The notes under the pieces are model-generated. The model was not told the DNA's origin. It searched no databases and saw only the letters and a list, made by a program, of their open reading frames with translations. Positions 47,401 through 54,394 of a stretch of 64,000 bases of DNA are shown piece by piece (within the stretch, counting starts at the first letter, position 1; each line of letters opens with the position of its first letter). The DNA is from Roseivirga sp. E12. Lineage in GTDB: Bacteria; Bacteroidota; Bacteroidia; Cytophagales; Cyclobacteriaceae. Location: assembly GCF_017592825.1 (NCBI RefSeq), contig NZ_JAGFMD010000001.1, forward strand, positions 124,001 through 188,000, in the 5' to 3' direction. Position numbers and translations under genes: made by a program.

Positions 47401-47688
47401 AGATTTCCAAGAATATTTATTCCTAATGCATTCAGTCCTAATGGCGATCAGGCGAACGATACCTTTCAGCCAGTTGCAGATTGTTCTATTAGATTCTCCA
47501 TGCAGGTATATAACAAATGGGGCTCTGTTGTTTTCTCAACCGAGGATGTCAATGTTGGGTGGGATGGAAGTTTTGAAGGTCAGCCTGCACCAGATGGAAA
47601 GTACTCCTACGTTATCTTCTATGCCGGAAGCCTCAATGATGTGGCTTTTGAAGAAACCTTTCGTGGCTCTATCAAACTGATTAGGTAG
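44488..47688 (+). CDS. Giant secreted protein with IgGFc-like, PKD and SprB repeats, T9SS type-B sorting domain
   Basis: 1066 residues from a TTG start; no in-frame ATG precedes it. After the signal peptide (RRLLLTFFLAITSLTAFSQ) an N-terminal block of about 440 residues, beginning VTTEGREFWFGF, resembles the IgGFc-binding-like domain. A PKD domain follows (WDFGDGNTATGRDTVHTYTAPGEYTITLFASDGG in part), then Ig-like units, then three SprB-like repeats (LCNGEANGTISI..., RCFQESNGAATI..., ICPQASDGTAFI...). The C-terminus IPNAFSPNGDQANDTF and GWDGSFEGQPAPDGKY mark the type-B T9SS signal. It is exported and probably attached to the cell surface for adhesion or motility. Confidence 0.92.
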   Translation: MRRLLLTFFLAITSLTAFSQVTTEGREFWFGFMENIVNSPDGLSNGEIFITSKTNTQGKITIFANGAEIDFTVTAGQTEKFILNDFFPNIQASTSGNNERRGIQIVSDDDISVYALANEPFSADAAVILPKLTLGNSYVVSSYYEALDPQSISSMLIVATENGTEIDVTPSVRTIDNKLPDQTFRIILNQGDVYQLQANAGDLTGSLVTIAPGSDGCKNFAVYGGNRWTRVTAGQDCSGVRNGNFRADGHAGDHLYEQMFPVSTLGTDYIAVPFEERESYGLRVIATEDDTEVFITGQGALPAMARGEYMTFVFDDVKSISSNKPLQVAQFSQSLSCDFPAGSNIPNDLGDPFMIMLSPNQQLLDQVTFNTLQVSQIQVFFTNLIVQTSSVNSVMINGAQVDPATFTPVPSNPTYSHTTVTLQGGTDYTTVVDGGFIAYIYGYGDIESFGYVAGASLANLNLQIVGDDPDINIIADEACVNNEIDFTADFEVPAGEMPRFTEFQWDFGDGNTATGRDTVHTYTAPGEYTITLFASDGGDECGENSETITKTITVTPNEITNINGPASVCPDVNGIAYSVEGTAGNTYKWVIDGGNIVGSDVGDAITVDWLAARPDASLKIISTNTLGCVADTVTYDVIINKRLEPALPQSNGFTDTEVCFTELGDVTYFTPQTAGSEYEWFVQGGTFVGANTSNEVRVNWDGPGTGQVWYREFNPLISDCEGFSERLNVIIYPEILSIPTIQDVLCNGEANGTISIVLAGGKPGYSVAWSNGMMGQDINGLAAGDYTATVTDDLGCEVMFTYTVGEPDVLEVADNQLTDVRCFQESNGAATILVVGGTTFPNGDYVYNWTGSNGFARSTNTGTVNGLAAGTYEVAIRDANGCETSTTFTINQPMLLEADLESLINDPICPQASDGTAFIDAKGGTPDYQFFWSNNPTQNDPNAANLSKGNYTVRIVDANGCETSLPVEVTERFPRIFIPNAFSPNGDQANDTFQPVADCSIRFSMQVYNKWGSVVFSTEDVNVGWDGSFEGQPAPDGKYSYVIFYAGSLNDVAFEETFRGSIKLIR

Positions 47689-47843
47689 ATAGATTACCTC
47701 TCGAAACACGCCTTAAACCTGTCTCTTTCCTAGGGTAGATCGTTATTGAATTGTTATTCCTATAGCGTTATAACCAATTTTCGACCTACTAAAACCAATT
47801 TAGAGTGCATAAAAGGATTGGATCCTTATTAGATGGACTGTAT

Positions 47844-50800
47844 ATGGCCAGCTCTCGGCTCGCCATTATTGGTTGTTTATTGCTTTTTACTCAAGTTTTG
47901 GCCCTTGGGCAGGTTACCACGCAAGGGAAAGATTTTTGGCTTGGGTTTTCTGAGAATGAACCCACTCCAGGGCTTTCTCTCGAAATCTATATTAATGCTG
48001 ATGAACAGGCCAATGTTACCTTAAGCACTCCATTGGGTAATTTCTTCAATACTAAACTGATCGAGCCAGGAAAGACCACCTTGGTTATCCTTCCGGATGA
48101 ATTAATGGCTAATGCTGCAGGCAAAAACAATCATGGTGTTCACATAACATCTGATAAAGACATATCTGTACACATTTTGAATAAAGTGATCTCCGGATCT
48201 GACGCAACAGTCATTATTCCCACACGAGCATTGGATACAGAGTATTATGTGATGGCTCATATAAAAACAGATACGCTTGATAATGATGCAAAGGAGTCGA
48301 ACTTGCTGATAGTGGCTACACAGGATAGTACACAGGTAGAAATCATTCCTTCAGCACATACGTTTCAGGGTTGGCGCCCCGGAGAATCTAATCTTATAAC
48401 CTTAGATGCTGGAGAAACTTATCAGGTGAAATCTAGAGAAGACTTAACAGGTACTCTGGTAAGGTCAATCATAGAAGCAGGTATTGTCTGTAAGAAAATT
48501 GCAGTCTTCTCAGGGAATAAATCGACTAATGTTTCCGCTTGTGGTGAAACAAAGGATCATCTAGTTGAGCAGATGTTCCCAGTTTCGACTTGGGGAGATG
48601 AATTTCTGTTCGTCCCTTTTGAGGGTAGGACATCTGGAGACTTGGTTAAAATTCTGGCATCCGTTGATGAAACTACCATCAAGATCGATGGAATGAGTGA
48701 TATCCGCTTAGATGCTGGGGAGTATCACGTTCTTGACTCTATGTATGAGGTGAAGTTTATCGATGCTGATAAACCTATTGCTGTAGGACAGTTCAGCAAG
48801 AGTCAGGCTTGTGATGGAGTCCGCTCAGACCCATTGATGATTTTGGTGAGTCCTTTGCAGCAGGGAATTCAACAGGTCACTTTCAATTCAATGCCTTTGT
48901 TTAGTTCCCTTGACTATCATATGACTGTGGTGACCCGGAAGGATGATTTAAGTAATATCATTCTCGATAATGTAGATATCACAGATCAGTTTGAGGTGGT
49001 GGGCGATGCAGCTTATGCCACGATAGTATTCACCCAAGGCAATCATACCATCAGTTCACCGGGGGGAGTAATTCCCTATGTATATGCTTTTGGTAGCGAA
49101 GAGTCTTACGGTTACATGGCTGGGGCGAGCTTAAGTCGAATCCTCAATGAGCGTGTCAGAGAAAGTGTGGAGCTCGTTGGTTTGGATGCTATTTGCATAG
49201 AGTCGTCCATTGATCTGAGAGTAGATTTTGAGGTGCTCCCTGGTACCGATCCGATTTTTGATACTTTTTTCTGGGACTTCGGAGATGGTACAAGTCTTTT
49301 AGGAGAGGAGGGTGCTTTTCGAGAGGTAACACACAAATATGATGCTCCCGGTGAATATGAGGTGATTGTTGTAGCGTCAGATGGTGGTAGTCTTTGCAAC
49401 AATGCAGTTGTGGTAAAGAAGACCGTGACTGTAACTGAGTTCGCAGAGAACGAGATCAGCGGCCCTGTATCTGTCTGTCCAGATATTACGGGTATAGAAT
49501 ATGCAATCACGGGGACACCTCATGATAGCTATCAATGGTTTATCAACGGAGGTGTGATTGTTTCGGATATTACAGCACCTTCCGTTACAGTTGATTGGGG
49601 AGGTATCAATGATGAAGCATTTATAAAAGTTTTACCAATTACCGCTTCCAATCAATGTAGTATAGATACACTGACAATTGCCGTTAAGATTGACAATCTG
49701 CTACGGCCTGATAAGCCAATGAGTGACAGCCCTGTGGTTGATCAAGTGTGTATCGATCCAAATGCGAGTATTACGTATTTCACATCGCAAGCCAGCGGCT
49801 CACAATACGAATGGTTTGTCAATGATAAAGGCAGTTTTGTTGGATCAAATTTTGGGAATTCTGTAAAAATTCTTTGGACAGCACTAGGTGAGGGGCAGGT
49901 TTGGTTTAGGGAGTTTAATCCACAAAGTCCTGGATGCGAAGGCTTCTCTGAAGTACTCAATGTAACGATAAACCCACCGCTCAACGTTGAAGTCGACCTA
50001 GTGCCTCCCATTTGCAAAGGAGAATCAAATGGAAGTATTAGCCTGAATATCACGGGTAGCAATGGTAGCCCTATCGAGGTGGCTTGGGACAATGGTATGA
50101 CCGGAGAGAGGATTTCAGGCTTGTCGGCAGGTGATTATACAGCCACTGTGAGAGACGAGATCGGCTGCCTTAACGTTACTACATTCACTTTGGTTGACCC
50201 TGAAGAACTTGTCGCCAGTTTAGAACTTGAGACCACCAGATGCCATGGTGGTAATGATGGCTCGGCAAATATTCTGATTCAGGGAGGAGTAGCACCTTAT
50301 CAGGTCTTCCTTGATGGAAGAAATACCGATGTTGGCAACTCCATTACAGGACTTTCTGTAGGACTTCATAATGTTAAGATCGTAGATAGTACAGGTTGTG
50401 AATTGGACATACAGTTTGAAATTGAGCAGCCAGAGCCATTACTCGCAATTACTACTGACAATCCTACCTGCCCTAATGTGCCTTCGGGAACCATTTTCGT
50501 AGAAGCTCAGGGAGGAACAAGACCCTATACCTATCGGTGGAATACAAGTCCACCGCAAGACGCTCAATTGATCCAAGGCTTGTCTGCAGGTACTTACTCT
50601 GTCACTGTTACCGATGCTAACGGATGCAGCTTTACCTTTCCAAATGAGGAAATTTCAGAGCGTTATCCGCGCGTTAATGTACCCAATGCCTTTAGCCCGA
50701 ATGGAGACAAGGTCAATGATACATTCAGTGTAGTCTATGATTGTGCCACAAGCTTTCAAATGAAAATATACTCTGAATGGGGAGGAGAGGTCCTATTCAA

Positions 50801-50951
50801 CACCGATGATATCACCGAAGGCTGGGACGGTACGTTCAGAGGCCAAGAAGTACAATCTGGTGTCTACTCATATGTTTTGAGTTACTGGGGTGAAGTCAAT
50901 GGCTTTCCTTTCGAAGAAATTGTTCGTGGATCAGTCAAGTTAATTCGCTAA
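47844..50951 (+). CDS. Paralogous giant T9SS type-B secreted protein
   Basis: About 1035 residues from ATG 47844 (MASSRLAIIGCLLLFTQVLALGQ), which gives a good signal peptide; a GTG at 47805 extends it by 13. It has the same plan as its upstream neighbour: VTTQGKDFWLGF N-terminal block, PKD-like WDFGDGTSLLG, Ig-like units with SQYEWFVND, SprB-like repeats (ICKGESNGSISL, RCHGGNDGSANI, TCPNVPSGTIFV) and the sorting domain VPNAFSPNGDKVNDTF. The tandem pair clearly arose by duplication and then diverged strongly. Probably surface-exposed adhesin or motility accessory. Confidence 0.9.
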   Translation: MASSRLAIIGCLLLFTQVLALGQVTTQGKDFWLGFSENEPTPGLSLEIYINADEQANVTLSTPLGNFFNTKLIEPGKTTLVILPDELMANAAGKNNHGVHITSDKDISVHILNKVISGSDATVIIPTRALDTEYYVMAHIKTDTLDNDAKESNLLIVATQDSTQVEIIPSAHTFQGWRPGESNLITLDAGETYQVKSREDLTGTLVRSIIEAGIVCKKIAVFSGNKSTNVSACGETKDHLVEQMFPVSTWGDEFLFVPFEGRTSGDLVKILASVDETTIKIDGMSDIRLDAGEYHVLDSMYEVKFIDADKPIAVGQFSKSQACDGVRSDPLMILVSPLQQGIQQVTFNSMPLFSSLDYHMTVVTRKDDLSNIILDNVDITDQFEVVGDAAYATIVFTQGNHTISSPGGVIPYVYAFGSEESYGYMAGASLSRILNERVRESVELVGLDAICIESSIDLRVDFEVLPGTDPIFDTFFWDFGDGTSLLGEEGAFREVTHKYDAPGEYEVIVVASDGGSLCNNAVVVKKTVTVTEFAENEISGPVSVCPDITGIEYAITGTPHDSYQWFINGGVIVSDITAPSVTVDWGGINDEAFIKVLPITASNQCSIDTLTIAVKIDNLLRPDKPMSDSPVVDQVCIDPNASITYFTSQASGSQYEWFVNDKGSFVGSNFGNSVKILWTALGEGQVWFREFNPQSPGCEGFSEVLNVTINPPLNVEVDLVPPICKGESNGSISLNITGSNGSPIEVAWDNGMTGERISGLSAGDYTATVRDEIGCLNVTTFTLVDPEELVASLELETTRCHGGNDGSANILIQGGVAPYQVFLDGRNTDVGNSITGLSVGLHNVKIVDSTGCELDIQFEIEQPEPLLAITTDNPTCPNVPSGTIFVEAQGGTRPYTYRWNTSPPQDAQLIQGLSAGTYSVTVTDANGCSFTFPNEEISERYPRVNVPNAFSPNGDKVNDTFSVVYDCATSFQMKIYSEWGGEVLFNTDDITEGWDGTFRGQEVQSGVYSYVLSYWGEVNGFPFEEIVRGSVKLIR

Positions 50952-51009
50952 TTCCTTCTCATTTCTTTGGCATTGATTAATTTCATCTTTGGTCTAAATC
51001 AAAGCCGAA

Positions 51010-54000
51010 TTGCCACTAACCGTATACAAATCTTCAGCCGGATCGGGTAAGACATTTACACTTGTAAGAGAGTATTTGAAGTTAGTGTTGCTGAATCCAA
51101 ACGACTTTAAACATATTCTTGCCATCACCTTTACCAATAAGGCCACAGAGGAGATGAAGCGGAGGATTCTCGATGCCTTACTGGAATTATCGGAAGGCAG
51201 TGAAGGGCCAATGTTTCAGAGTATCAAATCGTCCTTGAGCGATCAACTTGATGACAAAGGGATTCAGATGAGAGCCAGTGAGGCCTATGAACTCATCATA
51301 CATAATTACGGCAGGTTTGAAATCTCTACCATAGACAGCTTCTTTTCCAAGGTACTTAGATCATTTGCTCGAGAGCTCGACTTACCATTGAGCTATGAGC
51401 TGGAAATGAATACTTCTTTGGCCTTGAGCGAATCTATTGATCAGCTCTTCAGAAGTCTAGATGATAACAAGCAGGTGAGAGATTGGCTGGTTTCCTTTGC
51501 CAATGAGCAAATGGAGAATGACAAATCTTGGAATGTTGACCAGAACATGGAGAAGTTGGGAAAGAGTTTGTTCTCAGAGGCATTTCAGGATGGTTTTCGT
51601 GAGATCGACTTGGATTTAGATCGCCTTAAAGAACTCATTCTGAAAATGAGCAAAACGGTCAAGGGTTATGAAAACGAATTGAAGGCCTTTGGCAATGAGG
51701 CCCTGGACCTTTTGACCAAGCACAGCCTGGTGGTTGAAGACTTTAAAGGCGGATCGAGAAGTGTAGCCAATACCTTTAAGAAGCTTGTGAGAGGTGATTT
51801 CTCGTTGACCGCATCCTTTCTAAAAACTGTGAATGGAGATGACACATGGTATACCAAGACATCTCCTAAAGTAGACGAAATAGACGCACTTGTAGCGGGT
51901 AGGTTTGGTGAGATCGGTCCAGCTGTCGTCAACTACATTGACAGCTATCAGGTAGAGTATAATACAGCGAAAGTACTCCTAAAGAATATCTTCTCATACG
52001 GCCTTTTAGAAGAACTTAATAAGCATTTAAAAGACTATCGAGATGAGCATAATGTGATGCTCATTTCAGATAATAATCTAATTCTCAAAGACATACTTGC
52101 GGAGGCTGATGCACCTTTTATTTTCGAGAAGCTCGGCAGTTTCTTTAAACACATTATGATCGATGAGTTTCAAGACACCTCTAATTTTCAGTGGAGTAAC
52201 CTTCAACCTCTGGTCATTAATGCTTTGTCTGAAGATAACAACGTACTGATCGTTGGCGATGTAAAGCAGTCTATTTATCGCTTTCGTGGAGGCAATATGA
52301 AGCTTTTGCTAAGTGAGCTAAAACGAGGTTTAGGAGCATTCTACACCAAGGATTCAGAACAAAATCTTGCGGATAATTATCGGAGTCTCGGTCAGGTGGT
52401 AAACTTCAATAACCAATTGTTTGAGCAGTTGCCTGTGGCGATCGGTCAGCATGAGTCCATTACCGATACCGATCTTTTTGAAATGGCTTATGCCCAACAT
52501 CATCAGGAAGCAAAAGGAAAGGATGGGGGATTTGTTAGGGTGCGCTTCTACGAGAAAGATGAGTCCCCATGGAAAGCATCATCCCTTAATGATCTGGTAG
52601 ACGTGATTAAGACTAATCAGTCCCAAGGCTTTGAATACAGCGATTTCTTGGTGTTGGTCAATGCCAATGGTGAGATTCCTGATATTGCGAATGCCCTATT
52701 AGCTGAGAACATTCCGTTCATTAATGGAGAATCGCTCAGGATTACGCAGAGTGATTTAGTAGTGTTTATTCTGGAAGTCTTTCGATACCTGCAATCCGAT
52801 TATGACGAAATCTTATCTCTGAATTTGATTCGCCTTTACCACCAATTAAGTGGTCGAGATGCTCAAAAAGCGCTTTTACGTGCTCGTGATGACAGAATGT
52901 CTTTGGAAGAAGCCGCTTTTCCAAAACAGTTTTTAGATCAGAAGCATCATTTAAAGCAGCAGTCTCTTTTCGATTTGGTGAGCGAAGTGCTCTTGATCTT
53001 TGATTTCACCGATCATGCAGATATCTATATTCAGCAGTTACAGGACGTGATCCTGGAACAGACCCAGAAAGGGATCAACTCTATCAATACTTTTATGGAG
53101 TGGTGGGATAATGAGGGCTATGACACTACGGTTTCGGCAAATGAAAAGACCAATGCCGTGCGTATTATGTCTATTCATAAGTCCAAAGGCCTAGAAGCAC
53201 CAATTGTGTGCATACCTTTTGCTCACTGGAGTATTCTTCCTCCGGTCAGACATCAATTCTGGACACGGGATTTACCAATTGACTATCAAGACTTGCAGTT
53301 CGTTCCACTCGACTACTCTAAACGTTCGCTGTCCAATTCGCACTTTGCGGAAGCCTTCTACCAAGAGTCAAAAGAGTTTGTATTGGATGTATTGAACAAG
53401 ACTTATGTAGCTTTTACTCGAGCAAGAGAGAAGCTGTATATCGGGGCTCCGAATGGTGAATTGAAAGGGAGAAACGCTGTTCCATCTAACATCCAGTCTT
53501 TGCTCTGGCAAATACTTCCAAACCTAAATGGTGAGGAGGCACAAACTGAAGCCTTTACCGATTATTCATTTGGCAATTCAACGGCAAAGGAGGGTACTAA
53601 TGATGAGAAGGATGATGCACTCGGGATTAAGGTTTATCCTAGTTCTTCTTATCTACAGAAGCTCACTATTAGAAATGATTCTGAGCGATTCTTTATGCTC
53701 CAAGAAACGGAAGATGCCCAGAATATAACCATAGGCAATCAAGTGCATGTGGTGCTTTCGGCCATCAACACTTCGGACGACTTGGAACCTGTACTCAAGC
53801 AAATGCAGCAGGCAGGAGAGTTGGATGATCAAGCCGTGAGGGCAGTAGCACTGAGAATAAAGAAACTTTTTCAAGATCCATTGATATCTCCTTGGTTTTC
53901 AGAAGGATATGATGTGCTCAATGAACGTGAGATTTGGCATGATAACCGAATACACAAACCGGATAGGATTCTGACTCAAGGGAACAAGGCGATCGTTATC

Positions 54001-54144
54001 GATTATAAGAAAGAGAAGGAAGCTGAGTCACATCATGATCAAGTAAGGCGATATATGAAGGCTATGCAGGCACTAGGTTTTGAGGCAGTTGAAGGCCACC
54101 TCATCTATGTCGAACCAGTAGTGGTAAGGGAGGTTGCCCAATGA
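51010..54144 (+). CDS. AddA-like UvrD/Rep-family helicase with RecB-type nuclease domain
   Basis: 1044 residues from a TTG start; the upstream frame has an early stop. The Walker A motif KSSAGSGKTFTLVREYL is at the N-terminus, followed by ITFTNKATEEMKRRI (motif Ia), IDEFQDTSNFQW (motif II), GDVKQSIYRFRGG (motif III), RIMSIHKSKGLEAPIV (V) and YVAFTRAREKLYIG (VI). The C-terminus has KPDRI...IVIDYKKEKEAESHHDQVRRYM, the D-x(n)-D-Y-K PD-(D/E)XK nuclease core. It acts with the following gene in dsDNA break resection ahead of RecA loading. Confidence 0.92.
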   Translation: MPLTVYKSSAGSGKTFTLVREYLKLVLLNPNDFKHILAITFTNKATEEMKRRILDALLELSEGSEGPMFQSIKSSLSDQLDDKGIQMRASEAYELIIHNYGRFEISTIDSFFSKVLRSFARELDLPLSYELEMNTSLALSESIDQLFRSLDDNKQVRDWLVSFANEQMENDKSWNVDQNMEKLGKSLFSEAFQDGFREIDLDLDRLKELILKMSKTVKGYENELKAFGNEALDLLTKHSLVVEDFKGGSRSVANTFKKLVRGDFSLTASFLKTVNGDDTWYTKTSPKVDEIDALVAGRFGEIGPAVVNYIDSYQVEYNTAKVLLKNIFSYGLLEELNKHLKDYRDEHNVMLISDNNLILKDILAEADAPFIFEKLGSFFKHIMIDEFQDTSNFQWSNLQPLVINALSEDNNVLIVGDVKQSIYRFRGGNMKLLLSELKRGLGAFYTKDSEQNLADNYRSLGQVVNFNNQLFEQLPVAIGQHESITDTDLFEMAYAQHHQEAKGKDGGFVRVRFYEKDESPWKASSLNDLVDVIKTNQSQGFEYSDFLVLVNANGEIPDIANALLAENIPFINGESLRITQSDLVVFILEVFRYLQSDYDEILSLNLIRLYHQLSGRDAQKALLRARDDRMSLEEAAFPKQFLDQKHHLKQQSLFDLVSEVLLIFDFTDHADIYIQQLQDVILEQTQKGINSINTFMEWWDNEGYDTTVSANEKTNAVRIMSIHKSKGLEAPIVCIPFAHWSILPPVRHQFWTRDLPIDYQDLQFVPLDYSKRSLSNSHFAEAFYQESKEFVLDVLNKTYVAFTRAREKLYIGAPNGELKGRNAVPSNIQSLLWQILPNLNGEEAQTEAFTDYSFGNSTAKEGTNDEKDDALGIKVYPSSSYLQKLTIRNDSERFFMLQETEDAQNITIGNQVHVVLSAINTSDDLEPVLKQMQQAGELDDQAVRAVALRIKKLFQDPLISPWFSEGYDVLNEREIWHDNRIHKPDRILTQGNKAIVIDYKKEKEAESHHDQVRRYMKAMQALGFEAVEGHLIYVEPVVVREVAQ

Positions 54145-54164
54145 AAAGCTTACAGATTGTACTA

Positions 54165-54234
54165 CGTCATGCTGAATTTATTTCAGTATCCATGCTGTCA
54201 TTGATCAAGACCCTGAAACAAGTTCAGGGTGACG
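54165..54234. repeat. 70-bp imperfect palindromic intergenic repeat, copy 1
   Basis: Begins CGTCATGCTGAATTTA and ends with an inverted TGACG, so the outer ends pair (CGTCA / TGACG). Inside, CCCTGAA and TTCAGGG pair around ACAAG (54211-54229). This is the architecture of dispersed REP-like repeats. It occupies the gap between the AddA-like and AddB-like genes. Confidence 0.75.
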
Positions 54235-54281
54235 GGGGGAATGATTTTGTATTGATTTACTGCTTATCAAATCAAATAGGT

Positions 54282-54335
54282 CGTCATGCTGAATTTATTT
54301 CAGCATCTATAGAGTCAACAAATAAGACCCCGAAA
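54282..54335. repeat. Partial second copy of the same repeat
   Basis: The first 22 bases (54282-54303) are identical to the start of copy 1, but the far half differs and its inverted end is missing. It appears truncated by the adjoining CCCTCCA/TGGAGGG repeat. Confidence 0.65.
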
Positions 54336-54348
54336 ACAGTATCCAGGT

Positions 54349-54376
54349 CCCTCCATTGGAGGGATTTGGGGAGGCT
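54349..54376. repeat. CCCTCCATTGGAGGG palindrome repeat upstream of addB
   Basis: Near-perfect 15-base palindrome (54349-54363) followed by GATTTGGGGAGG; this resembles a second family of dispersed palindromic repeat in Bacteroidota. It ends 19 bases ahead of the ATG at 54395, which is preceded by AAAGGAG. Confidence 0.5.
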
Positions 54377-54394
54377 AAAGAAAGGAGTTTGCTT

